Below are positions 50,438-60,660 of a stretch of 64,000 bases of DNA, piece by piece. The stretch lies in NCBI GenBank assembly GCA_029216955.1, contig JANAVB010010791.1, positions 3,238,299 to 3,302,298 on the forward strand, in the 5' to 3' direction. Under the pieces are notes generated by a model that did not search any database, was not told the DNA's origin, and saw only the letters and a program-made list of their open reading frames with translations. Source of the stretch: Iris pallida. Taxonomy: Eukaryota > Streptophyta > Magnoliopsida > Asparagales > Iridaceae. The first letter of the stretch is position 1. The number at the start of each line of letters is the position of its first letter. The position numbers were made by a program, and so were the translations under genes.

Positions 50438-52837
50438 GGAATGGTCCTTCTATTTATAGGTAGCAGACTGGTTTGCTCATGCACGCATATGTAAGATGAG
50501 CCTATACGTGGGAAGGCCACGTGACTGATGCTATGGGGCGCATAGACGATGCATCCTGAGTTAGAGCTGAATCTGCTGAACTGCTCTGTTGGGCTGTAGT
50601 GGAGCTGACATACGGCAGTCGCGAAGATTCGTCTGTTGCTGAGATCTTGGGTGGTTAGCTCCCATTCTTGAGCAGAACTGAACCAAAAGACATGTGACGC
50701 ATGTCTGTGGCTTAATGATCTCAGATTTTGTAGGGGAATGATCTGTCAGGATACGCCTAGGATCTGGCGCTTGGGGCTACTTGGTCTATGACTTTCAGAG
50801 GTCACAGACAAGTCTGGGCGCATGCAGAGATTTTGGGTGCATGGTTTTAGAAGCGCTTGCAGAGACTTGGCTTCTGTCTTTTGCGATCAGGAGTAAGTCG
50901 GGGGCGCATGGCTTTTGAGGTGCATGCAAATTTTTGAGTGCATGGCTGTGGAGGCAAATACAAGTGATCGGTCGGCCACGTGGTAAGGACAGCTGTAGCC
51001 GACAAAATATAATGATGAAGATAACGTTGGCGGCTCTTTGTTTTCTGCAAAAAAGCTGTCAACTGTTCAGTCTTCAGGAAGCATGCTGTCGACTCTGTCA
51101 CTTAGCATTAAATGCTTGATGGGTGACGAGTTGAAGTGGGCACATCAGTTTGTGTCCTACTAGGTACATGGTTCTATGTCCTATTAGGCGCATCGGTATG
51201 GAGCCCATGGTGCTGACGACGCATCTGCAGCATGGCGCATCCTTATTGGCCCGTCTGTTGATTTCTTCAAGGCGTTTGATGGCTGTTTTGACTTGGTTGA
51301 ATTCGAAGGGGCAGATTCATCACCATAAATGTAATTTTATTGCACAGACTTCGGGAAAGTTGCCACTTTGCGTATGGATTTGATTTGCCCTGGCCTATAA
51401 GTAGCAGTATGAAAAGAAGTTTTGTTTCTCATTTTACTTTTCTTTCCAAACGGAGATAAACTCGACCGGTCCTCCTTTTTGGTGAGATGTTGTACTGTGG
51501 ATTACTGATCTCCTTGTTCGAAGAAGCTTTGACGATAAACTCCTTCAGAAGACTGAGATGCGTCGGGAATGGACACGATAGTTTAGGTTCGATCCCCTTG
51601 TCGGCAATATTCTTCTATGAGATGGCATTGGGTGCCGAGTTGAATACATGGTTTGGGTTTGATGTGCCCAAGTCTCATTATGATGGAAGAGCCCTAGGCT
51701 GGCAGATGTGCCTGTGCGTTGACGAAAAAGTGATTCGCTCTGACGGGGCAGAGTGATGCGCTGGTAGATTAATGCGTCGGGCTGAGACGATGGACCTAGA
51801 TGAGACATCAGAGTGATGCTCCTAGTTGAGAGTAGGCTGTTACAAAGTCTTAAAATGGCATCATGTTTTCGAGATAATGTCTTATAGGTGCAGCAGATTG
51901 AAGTCGCTGGAACACAGACTGCCTCGGTGGTGGAGTCACTATTTTGTTGCAGCATCAGTTGATGACGACCGTAGCACAATTATGCCCCATAAGGGGTGCA
52001 TCGTGCTTAATGGTCATCTCTCCTGATCTGCGTTTGTGAGTGATCACATTACGTAAATCATGATGGAAGAGTTTCACTTTTACACCCCTTCAGGTGCATG
52101 GCGAGGCCAAGTGCTAGGGTGGTCATATGAATATTGTACGCTCTGATCCAGTTCCAGCACATGAGATACGTCCAGATCATTGGTGGAGGAGCAACATGTA
52201 TTACGACTTGAACCCACTTCATGCGCACAATCCATGTTGGCGCATGGGTTCAAAGTCACAAGTTTTGCCTCGCACGACTTGGTTCCAAACACAGAAGAGG
52301 CACCCATGTGAGACGGAGACATTGAGAGTCAGCTCGTATCAGGTGCAAACACACCCGAGTCAACTCTGTATAGTTTACCATCAGCAGCGCGCATGATTTT
52401 GAGCACGCATCTCCGGTTCACTGTAGACGTAGCACATTTGGGGCGCATGGCCCGTGCTGCCTTGGATTTCTTCGTAGTATACCAACTTTTCCTTGCCAAG
52501 ATGGCAAGTGAAGAACTTACAGCCGATCCAGAAGAAGAAGAGGCACTGTTGCAACTTTTTGTGGCTCGAACGGCTCCCTGGAACGGGCTCCCTTTTCTTT
52601 TTTTAATTTTTGGTGCCCCTTTCAAAGGAGGCAAAGGGGTTCTTTATATAGAGTGAAATGAGATTTCTCCCCTCCTTTCCGGTGTGGGATTAAAAGTAAG
52701 ATCCCTTTTTCATGCTTCTATATCAGGTATGTGTGTAACTTCATCCTTTTCTTCTTCATCAGACACAACATAAACAACTTTTTCTCCTTGCACTTGTGCC
52801 CCTTGAACCACTTCTCATCACACATAAAGCATATTCC
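50438..52837. other. Unclassified repeat F, right part
   Basis: Continues from 46195 across the E solo LTR. 50500-51250 has recurring GCGCATGG/GTGCATGG words. The minus strand near 52640-52660 has CTCTATATAAAG followed about 20-30 bp later by an ATG (52634) opening a 101-aa Lys/Arg-rich frame (to 52329), a promoter-plus-leader arrangement. The + strand has another TATA-like site near 51398 (CCTATAAGTAGCAG). 52700-52837 shows nothing recognisable. No known domain was found. Confidence 0.45.
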
Positions 52838-53061
52838 CAGACTATATTGCTTGTCCGAGTCATGTGGAGATACCACTCTTTGGGAGAGTCCACATGGGAG
52901 CGCGAGGACGAGATGCGTGAGTGTTATTCCAGTTTGTTTGCTTGATTGTATTTTAGTGTTTTGAAATTTCCATTTTCAATAAATATTTATGGTGATTTGT
53001 GAAATAGTTGTAGAAGATTTTCTTGAATTTCGGGGACAAAATTTTTCAAGGAGGGGAGATT
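52838..53061 (+). pseudogene. Pol tail of a truncated second D element
   Basis: CAGACTATATTGCTTGTCCGAG and the TWEREDEM-type chromodomain end (stop 52943-52945), then the 3' leader and polypurine tract. All are nearly identical to 60436-60660 of the next unit. Everything upstream of it in this copy is missing. Confidence 0.88.
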
Positions 53062-56000
53062 TGTAACCCTACTTCCCAAAGTTTGAAATAAATTCTTAAA
53101 AAGTCTTAATTAATTATTTTTTATGATATTTCTTCTACTAAAACAAATTAATAAATTATACTCCTTTATTTTTTCTATTTAGATTGCTCTGGGCTTTTCA
53201 GCCCAGCCCACTTCAGTTTTCTTTAATTCGGGTTTTGATCGAGCAGTTTTAATTAGAGCTCAATTCAAAATCCCTGCAACTAACTTTCAAATTTCGGTTA
53301 TCAAGCTCTCCACCACTGGAGAGCTTTTTCCAAACAGTTGGCGCCAATTATTTCGATTGTGCATCAAGTTTTCTTTTCTGGCAAACTTTCAAATTCCTAT
53401 TTAACCACTTCATTCTTCACTCAGTTGAGGACTTCAAAATTTCTTCCTCTTTTTCCTTCTTCTTCCAGCAAGTTCTCCAAACATAACACTAAGTTCATGA
53501 AGGAGCAGTCGGCCGTGGCGTTTAAGCATAGCATGGAATTCAGGTGCTGAGTTCTTTCTTCTTCTATTGTTCGTACATCGATCCACCGACGACAACCGGA
53601 CACAGCTTCGAACGACAAGGCAATCTTTGGGCATTTTCTTCAAAATATACGACGTCGATCTATCGCTTTGATCAGATCTGGACTGTTGGAGACATTTGAT
53701 CGTCTTCATTGAAGATTTGATCAACTACAATTCATTGGTAAGTTTGATCGACTTATTAATTTCTACTTTCGAATCCTACGTTTCCTCGTAAGGGAGTTGG
53801 TTTGTTCATAATTGCAGTTAAGAAAGAATCGATCGAGAGATTGATTTGATCGATTAGTATTCTGCTCCTTTCAATCCAAATAATGAAGATTGGTGAGTGT
53901 TGAATTTGCCTCTCATTTGATCTGATTATTTTACTGTGTGTGTGAATCATTGAATCAAGTTTTCTGAATTTCTTTGAGCGATCAGATTGAGAGATCAGCT
54001 CGATCTCGTTTTAAGCAAGGTTTGGTTACAATCGGAAATCAAATCATGGGTGAACAGTGGTGAGAGTTCGATCTTCAATTTTTTCTAAAGAGAAATTCAA
54101 ATCTCTCTGATCTCCTCTGTTCTGTGAGCAATCGAGACTTTTTTTTATTTGCCTGCAGAGTTTAGATCTCCTTTGAGACCGTGTCCACTCTCTGAAATCG
54201 TATCTGACTCTTTGTTTGGTGTTGACACAACGTGTTACATCTCAGATATTACACTACTTCTCCTTGTTGTGAACATTCAAGTTTGTTTTAAAATGTTTGG
54301 TGGTGTCAGGGAGGTTTGAGAGTAAGGCTTTGATTACAGGACTCTTAGAATGTCCTGAAGCACCTAAATAATTTTAAAAGAATTTCAATTCTTTGTAGAC
54401 TTTATCTATTTTTTTTATGTTACATGGGAGCTGAGTTTGTACGATGATCATAGTACAACCTGAGATTACTAAGCAGAGTTAGATGTAAGTTGCATTGAGA
54501 ACCTATACTGTCTTGAGAGTTGTATCAGTACCACATAAAGGATTTCAGAGAGGCTTGAGAGTGGAGATTTAGTTTTGAACTCAGGTACCAAGCTTTGCCT
54601 GGGCTGCATATCAGGTTTTTACTGATACCAACAGACTATAGATTTCTTATTTTCTTTAAGGGTTACTTCTTTAGTCTATTATGTAAATAAACCTGTTCAA
54701 TGAAGACAGTTGGAATGTTTTCCCTACTAATTCAGTGAGTCTGCCAAATTGATCTGGGCTTTGTTTCCTTTAGTCTTTGCAATTTGGTTCTAGTAATGAA
54801 TGCCTAGAGAGGTTGAGTAACAATTGTTGACAGCAGTATAATACATGGCATGTAACCTTTGTTTATGTTTAACTCAGGTTCATTAACTGTTCCTGGTAGG
54901 AAGGTTTTGGTAGCCGAGTCTCCTGTTGATTCACATGTTGATCGATTTTAGCATGAGAGCAAAGGTTGGAATAAGGAATGACAGGTTAGAAAATCTGGAG
55001 TATGTTTAGTGGATTTATCCTTTGTGTTAAAACTGGGGTTTGGGTACATTGAGAAATTAGTAAGGGATGAAATATCATGACTGATTTTTGATACCAATAG
55101 AATTTGACTTGAACTAGGAGGTAAACAGCAAAACATATCTTGCTGTAACTGATAGGTTGATATCAGTAAGCTATTTACCTGAAATTGGTTGCGATGTTGT
55201 ATAGCAAGATTTAGGCAAGAACCAATTCGAGATAGGTAGAGTGAAAACCTGAGATGGAGGGAAACCCTCTTTATCAAGTGATCAGTTCAGTATTGTTTAA
55301 GATATCACTTGCCTAATGTTACATCAAGTTTACATTAATAGTAATCTTAGGGAATATCTCAGTTAAGTGCTTACTTAAATTGTTAGATTAATTCTAACTA
55401 CTGAGTTGATGGTTACCTTGCCTTCAAGTACCTTTACTATTTCTTCTAGTTCCAAATTTCCTTCTAGATGGAATATGGTATAGGGACTTAAGCCTTGGTG
55501 TTTTTAAAAGTTCAGTTAGTAGTTAGTTTAACTATAGGAATTGACTTTAATTGGAACTTAACTTAATCATTGTACTATATTAAACATGAGGATATCCAGC
55601 TTTACTACACAAACTTGATCACCCTGAGCAAGGCAAGTATACTCCTCGGATTTGTCTGTTACTTCATGTCTTGTGCTTTTCTATATTCATGCTTGTACCA
55701 TCCTTTTTGATACGATATTTTACGAGTTGGTCTTGTGTCTTGTTCCATGAGTTTGCTTGTGTCTGGAAGGGAAAATACTACAGATGTGTGATCACACCCG
55801 AGTTACAATTCATGTTAATAGCCTAGGGCTCGTACTGTGCACGCGGACCCTAAGCCGTACCTTCATGCCTGTGCCATATTCCATGTTCTACCCAAGCCGA
55901 TCACACACTCTGGAAGTATTTCAAATATATCACACATGTCAGGTTCCTTGTATATTCATTTTCAGGTACCAGGTTACATTTCAGGTTTATTTTATATAGT

Positions 56001-56488
56001 CTTGTGTTTCATTTCAACATGCTTGTTCTAGTCCTTCTGTTTAGAGATTCATTGCTTGTTCATATTTCATTTTCATGTTGTTCTTATTCATTTCCTTGGA
56101 TATACTTAGCTCCGCTCCTGACTAGGATATGTTGCAGGTGAGATGGAGGCTATTTGTGACACTTACTACGGGCAGGAGCCTGGAGGTACCTTTGAGCTAG
56201 CTGGTGTTGCTCTAGACTTAGAGGCCGAGGAGGCTTAGCATCTTCCCTTTAGTTTCATTTGGACTTTGTATTAGAGACTTCAGTTTTACATTTCATTTGC
56301 TGGAAAATGTAATAATTCATAGTATTACTTGATTCTGGGATTCGATATTATAGATGTTGTGGTTTATATTCATTCTTATCTGGACTTGTAGTTTCCCTAG
56401 AGTTTGGTACAACTTACTTCATCGTGTCTAACGATGAAGGCTGGGCGTGTTCGACTCGTGTCCGATTATTCGGGAGCGGGTCGTGACA
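53062..56488 (+). mobile_element. Family D LTR (3427 bp), shared between two units
   Basis: Starts TGTAACCCTACTTCCC after a polypurine tract and ends GGAGCGGGTCGTGACA before a primer-binding site, so it is at once the 3' LTR of the truncated unit on its left and the 5' LTR of the unit on its right. Possible TATA-like CCTATTTAACC near 53397. No coding region recognised. Confidence 0.92.
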
Positions 56489-56497
56489 TATTTTTAG

Positions 56498-56515
56498 TGG
56501 TGTCCCATGCAGGTC
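56498..56515 (+). other. Primer-binding site, tRNA-Ile type (element D)
   Basis: TGGTGTCCCATGCAGGTC, 9 nt after the LTR, one mismatch (G to T) to element A. Confidence 0.7.
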
Positions 56516-56707
56516 TATCCTAATGGTACCTAGGTATTAGTGTACTATTGGGGGACTTGATTAAACTCGGGAAACTTGATCACATCATAAGGAAAATCGA
56601 GAAATAAGGGTATATCAGTACATCAGGTACATTGATATTATAAAAATATTATTTATTTTTAGGTTTTAGGGTTTTGTCAATCAACGAAGTTTTCTTTCTA
56701 TTGCAGG

Positions 56708-57258
56708 ATGGTCACTACGAGGAAGACCGCGGATCAGCCCGGAGTTGCAGACTGCTCGGGTCAGTCTGTACCAGACATTCCGGTGGAACAACTTCCGCCA
56801 CCACCTCCTATCTTTCCTCCGCTGCCCCGACGATGATGTTTGACGGCGCCCAGGTGATGGCCATGTTTCAGCAGTTCATGGAGGCTCAGAACCATCAGGT
56901 CGCACAGTTCTAAATGACAATCGTGGATGCACTCAGGACCTGAGATTCGACAGCACCAGCACCGGTAGTACCTCCAGCACCGAGATCGGGGACTGCCAGA
57001 GACTACCAGAACCTTTGTTCGATGGATTTCTGGGGCCATGAGGGGATCATATATGCGGATGAGTGGCTGGAAAATGTCGAGCGGACGCTGAAGATGACGA
57101 GGATTCCAGATGACCTGAAGGTGGAAGTTGCGAGCGTGCAACTCTTTTATCTTGCTAGAGCCTGGTATCGAGAGGAGCCTCAGTTAGGGACATCGGCAGT
57201 AGCAGCTATCAGACACCGACGAAAAAGACTCAGATTCAAACGAGGCCACCACAACTAG
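56708..57258 (+). pseudogene. gag: Element D gag, N-terminal and central part
   Basis: ATG directly follows TATTGCAGG. The first frame (MVTTRKTADQPGVAD) runs into a stop near 56835, while the homology continues in another frame (MMFDGAQVMAMFQQFMEAQNHQ). Stops lie at 56911 and 56941. MDFWGHEGIIYADEWLENVERTLKM and LARAWYREEPQLG mark the gag domain, which then jumps to RHRRKRLRFKRG, implying loss of roughly 270 bp relative to A. Confidence 0.85.
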
Positions 57259-57605
57259 TAGCACTTCAGCATCGTCCTGCCAGAGCTCCAACAGTTCAGC
57301 ATCAGAGACAGCAGGGGATCACTTGCACATTCTATCATCGGCCAGGATACCACATTGAGGTCTGTCGCAAGAGACTTGGACTCTGCTTATTCTACGGATC
57401 AGACGCTCATCAGATGAGAGACTGCCAGCAGGCCACAGCCAGACTAGCAGGAAGACCCCGAGAAGCTGGAGGACCACCACCCTCACCACCCAGAGTACTA
57501 CCTGCTGCACCCCAGAGAGGACCAGCTCTACCACATCAGTAGCAGAGATTTGCACAGCACCAGCAACAGCAGAGAGGAGGACCACAGCAGGGACGTGTTT
57601 ACGTC
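57259..57605 (+). pseudogene. Element D gag C-terminus with altered zinc knuckles
   Basis: Reads CTFYHRPGYHIEVC and CLFYGSDAHQMRDC. In both knuckles the second Cys is Tyr, and in the first the His position is shifted or altered. TAG codons interrupt at 57258 and near 57539, in CAG-rich context. Confidence 0.82.
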
Positions 57606-57875
57606 ATGGCCGCATTTGAGGAGGATGAGGCAGCTCCAGATGTTATTAAAGGTTCTATCATCTTATATTCATTTCTTGCCATTGCTTTGTTTGATTCTGG
57701 AGCCATACATAGCTTTGTATCATATTAGTTTCTGTATAGACACGGCTTCACACCTAAGCCCAGTAGGAGAAACTGTCAAATTATGATAGGAGGAGAAGTA
57801 GTGCCAGTTAGTGAGATGGTCGATTACCCTATCACTATAGCTGGGAGGGAGCTTAGGGTTCGATTCCTATCACCC
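57606..57875 (+). pseudogene. Element D protease, truncated
   Basis: MAAFEEDEAAPDVIKGS, then AIALFDSGAIHSF with the catalytic Asp kept, a stop after FVSY, then [12 protein letters not shown] and [12 protein letters not shown]. It joins directly to SPWGAPVLF of reverse transcriptase, so the second half of protease and the linker (about 350 bp) are deleted. Confidence 0.87.
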
Positions 57876-58484
57876 TGGGGAGCACCGGTACTCTTCGTGC
57901 CAAAGAAGGATAGGAATGTTAGAATGTGCATCGATTACCGTACACTCAATAACATCACCATCAAGAATAAATACCCATTGCAGCAGATAGATGAGCTGTT
58001 TGATCAGCTTAGTACAACTAAGGTCTTCTTAAATATTAACCTTCGGTCGGGGTATCATCAGATGAAGGTTTGGGAGCTGGACATTCCGAAGATAGCTTTC
58101 AATACCCGTTACGGCCAGTATGAATTCTTGGTGATGCCGTTCGGACTCACTATTGCCCCAGCAGTATTTATGAACCTGATGAATAAGGTCTTCCACAAGT
58201 ATCTGGACAACTTTTTCGTAGTCTTCATCGACGACATTTTGATCTATTCGAAGAATGAGGAAGAGCATGTGGAGCATCTACGGATTATTTTAGAGATTCT
58301 GCGGAAGGAGATGTTGTACGGGAAACTCCTGAAGTACGAGTTTTTCTTGGACATAGTGGAGTTCTTGGGGCATGTGGTGACTGGAGAAGGGATTTTTGTA
58401 GATCCCAAGAAGATTCAAGCTGTGGAAGAATGGGCACCTTCCAAGTCAGTAGCTGAGATTCGTAGTTTCTTGGGACTAGTATAA
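57876..58484 (+). pseudogene. Element D reverse transcriptase
   Basis: [55 protein letters not shown], the active-site FIDDILIYS and [15 protein letters not shown] are all readable, ending at TAA after FLGLV (expected FLGL.EYYRKF). Confidence 0.92.
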
Positions 58485-59117
58485 TACTACCGGAAGTTCG
58501 TGAAAGATTTTGCCAAGATAGCAGAGCCAATGACGAAGCTTACGCGAAAGGACGAGGAGTTCATCTGGAGCGACGCCTGTTAGTCAGTATTTGAAGAATT
58601 AAAGAAAAGACTCACTACAACGCCAGTTTTAGCTTTGCCATCAGGATCTGGAGGTTTCGTCATCTACAACGATGCATCAGGGAAAGGATTAGGATATGTG
58701 CTTAAGCAGAACAAGAACTTTATTGCTTATACTTTTAGACAGTTGGGGCCTCATGAGAAAAATTATCCTACTCATGACTTGGAGCTTGCAGCAGTCATTT
58801 TTGCGTTGAAACTGTAGAAGCACTATTTGTATAGAGAGAGAGTGGACATCTTCATAGACCATAAAAGCCAGAAGTACGTTTTCACTCAGAAGGAACTGAA
58901 TATGAGGCCGCAAAAATGGATGGAACTCATGAAGGATTTTAACATCAATCTGCAATTCCATCCTGGGAAGGCGAATGTGGTAACAGATGCTCTTAATCAA
59001 TATCTTGTGGCTATGTTTCTCACTATGGACCGACATCTTCTTAAGGATCTTGAGAGTCTGGGGATCGAGATTAATTTTTCGGGAGTTCGAGGGCAGCTGA
59101 TGCACATGCAGATATAG
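58485..59117 (+). pseudogene. Element D RNase H and linker
   Basis: YYRKFVKDFAKIAEPMTKLTRKD, a [13 protein letters not shown], then RNase H ([58 protein letters not shown]) and [15 protein letters not shown]. Confidence 0.9.
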
Positions 59118-59953
59118 TCAGGACTGATAGAGAAGATCAAGGGGGACCAGTTTCTAGATGAAGGACTTCGATGTCTCAGAGGCTAGGCAGAGGCAGGATT
59201 GCTCGACAATTTCACCATTGCAGCGGATGGATCCCTGAGGCATGGAAACCAGTTGTGTGTGCCCAAGGATTTTCGGAGGAGATTATGCAGGAGGCCCACT
59301 AGTCGTAGATTTCTATTCATCCTAGATCTACCAAGATGTATAAGGATCTGCGAGAGTATGTTTGGTGATATAGGATGAAACGAGAGGTTGTCAGATTCGT
59401 TTCTAGATGTCTTGTGTGCCAGCAAGTCAAAGCGGAGCGCTAGAGACTAGCGGGATTACTCCAGCCTTTACCTATTCCGGAGTGGAAGTGGAAACACATA
59501 ACCATCGACTTCGTCTCTGGTTTACCGCGTACGCCCGATAGCAAAGACGCTATTTGGGTTATCGTGGACAGGCCGACAAAATCCGCTCACATCATTCCAT
59601 TCAAGGTAGGGCTGTCGACCGAAAAGCTTGCAGACCTCTACATGCGTCAGATTGTACTGATTCATGGAGTGCCGGTGAGCATCATTTCTGACAGGGATAG
59701 CCGTTTCACATCACATTTCTGGAGGAGTCTACAGCTGAGTTTGGGTTTACAGTTGAAGTTCAGTATCGCCTATCATCCACAAACAGATGGGCAGTCCAAG
59801 AGGACCATCCAGACATTGGAGGACATGCTATGGGTTTACGTAGTTGACTTCGGCGGATCATGGGAGGATCATTTGCACCTCGTGGAGTTTGCCTATAACA
59901 ATAGTTATCAGGCTAGCATCAAGATGATACCGTTCGAGGCACTATATGGGTGA
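59118..59953 (+). pseudogene. Element D integrase, zinc-binding domain and core
   Basis: The zinc-binding part is broken by stops ([11 protein letters not shown] near 59420-59440 is readable). The core has [14 protein letters not shown] and [10 protein letters not shown], but the catalytic Glu codon is AAG (59798-59800), giving GQSKRT. It ends at TGA after FEALYG, where relatives have an Arg/His codon. Confidence 0.9.
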
Positions 59954-60543
59954 AGATGTCGCACACCTTTATCTTGGGACGAAGTTGGCGAGAAGACTTT
60001 GCTTGGGCCAGAGATGGTGGTAGATTTAGCCGAGAAAGTCAGACTGATCAGGGACGTCTCAGAGTTGCACAGGATCGGTAGAAGCACTAGGCGGACAGCA
60101 ACAGACGGCCACTGGAGTTCGCAGTTGGAGATAGGATGTTCATGAAGATCTCATCGACCAGAGTTACTATTCATTTCGGCAGAGGCAGGAAGCACATCCC
60201 TAGATACATCGGGCCTTTCGATGTGACGGCACATATTGGCGAGGTGGCGTATGGACTAGCGCTTCCTGCTAGCTTGGAGGGAGTACACGATGTTTTTTAC
60301 GTGTCCCAGCTTCGTCGCTACATTCCGGATTCGAGTCATGTTGTGGTCTACTTAGAGGTAGAGGTGGGCCCAAGCTTGACCTACACGGAGCAGCCAGTGG
60401 AGATCCTTAATCGGAGGGAGAAGCAACTGCGGAATCAGACTATACTACTTGTCCGAGTCATGTGGAGACACCACTCTCCAAGAGATTCCATATGGGAGCG
60501 CGAGGACGAGATGAGTGAGCGTTATCCCAGTTTGTTTGCTTGA
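59954..60543 (+). pseudogene. Element D integrase C-terminus and chromodomain
   Basis: [34 protein letters not shown], a single-base loss near 60055, then PLEFAVGDRMFMKISS, RYIGPFDVTAHIGEVAYGLALP, VHDVFYVSQLRRY and the chromodomain end EQPVEILNRREKQLRNQ, RVMWRHHSP, SIWEREDEMSERYPSLF. Confidence 0.9.
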
Positions 60544-60646
60544 TTGTATTTTAGTGTTTTGAAATTTCCATTTTCAATAAATATTTGTGGTGATTTGTGA
60601 AATAGTTATGGAAGATTTTCTTGAATTTCGGGGACAAAATTTTTCA

Positions 60647-60660
60647 AGGAGGGGAGATTT
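60647..60660 (+). other. Element D polypurine tract
   Basis: AAGGAGGGGAGATT immediately before the 3' LTR; the identical sequence precedes 53062. Confidence 0.78.

Larger units (their letters stand above)
56708..60543 (+). pseudogene. gag-pol: Element D gag-pol gene, heavily degraded
   Basis: A chromovirus polyprotein gene with the same domain order as C but with internal deletions in gag and between protease and reverse transcriptase, at least two frameshifts and over ten stops. The internal region is 4172 bp against 5118 bp in C. There is no intron-like segment: the integrase reads PLEFAVGDRMFMKIS straight through. Pieces follow. Confidence 0.92.

Noticed and set aside
51545..51979. 144-aa minus-strand open frame in repeat F
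   Set aside because: No recognisable domain or start context; kept only as part of the unclassified repeat.
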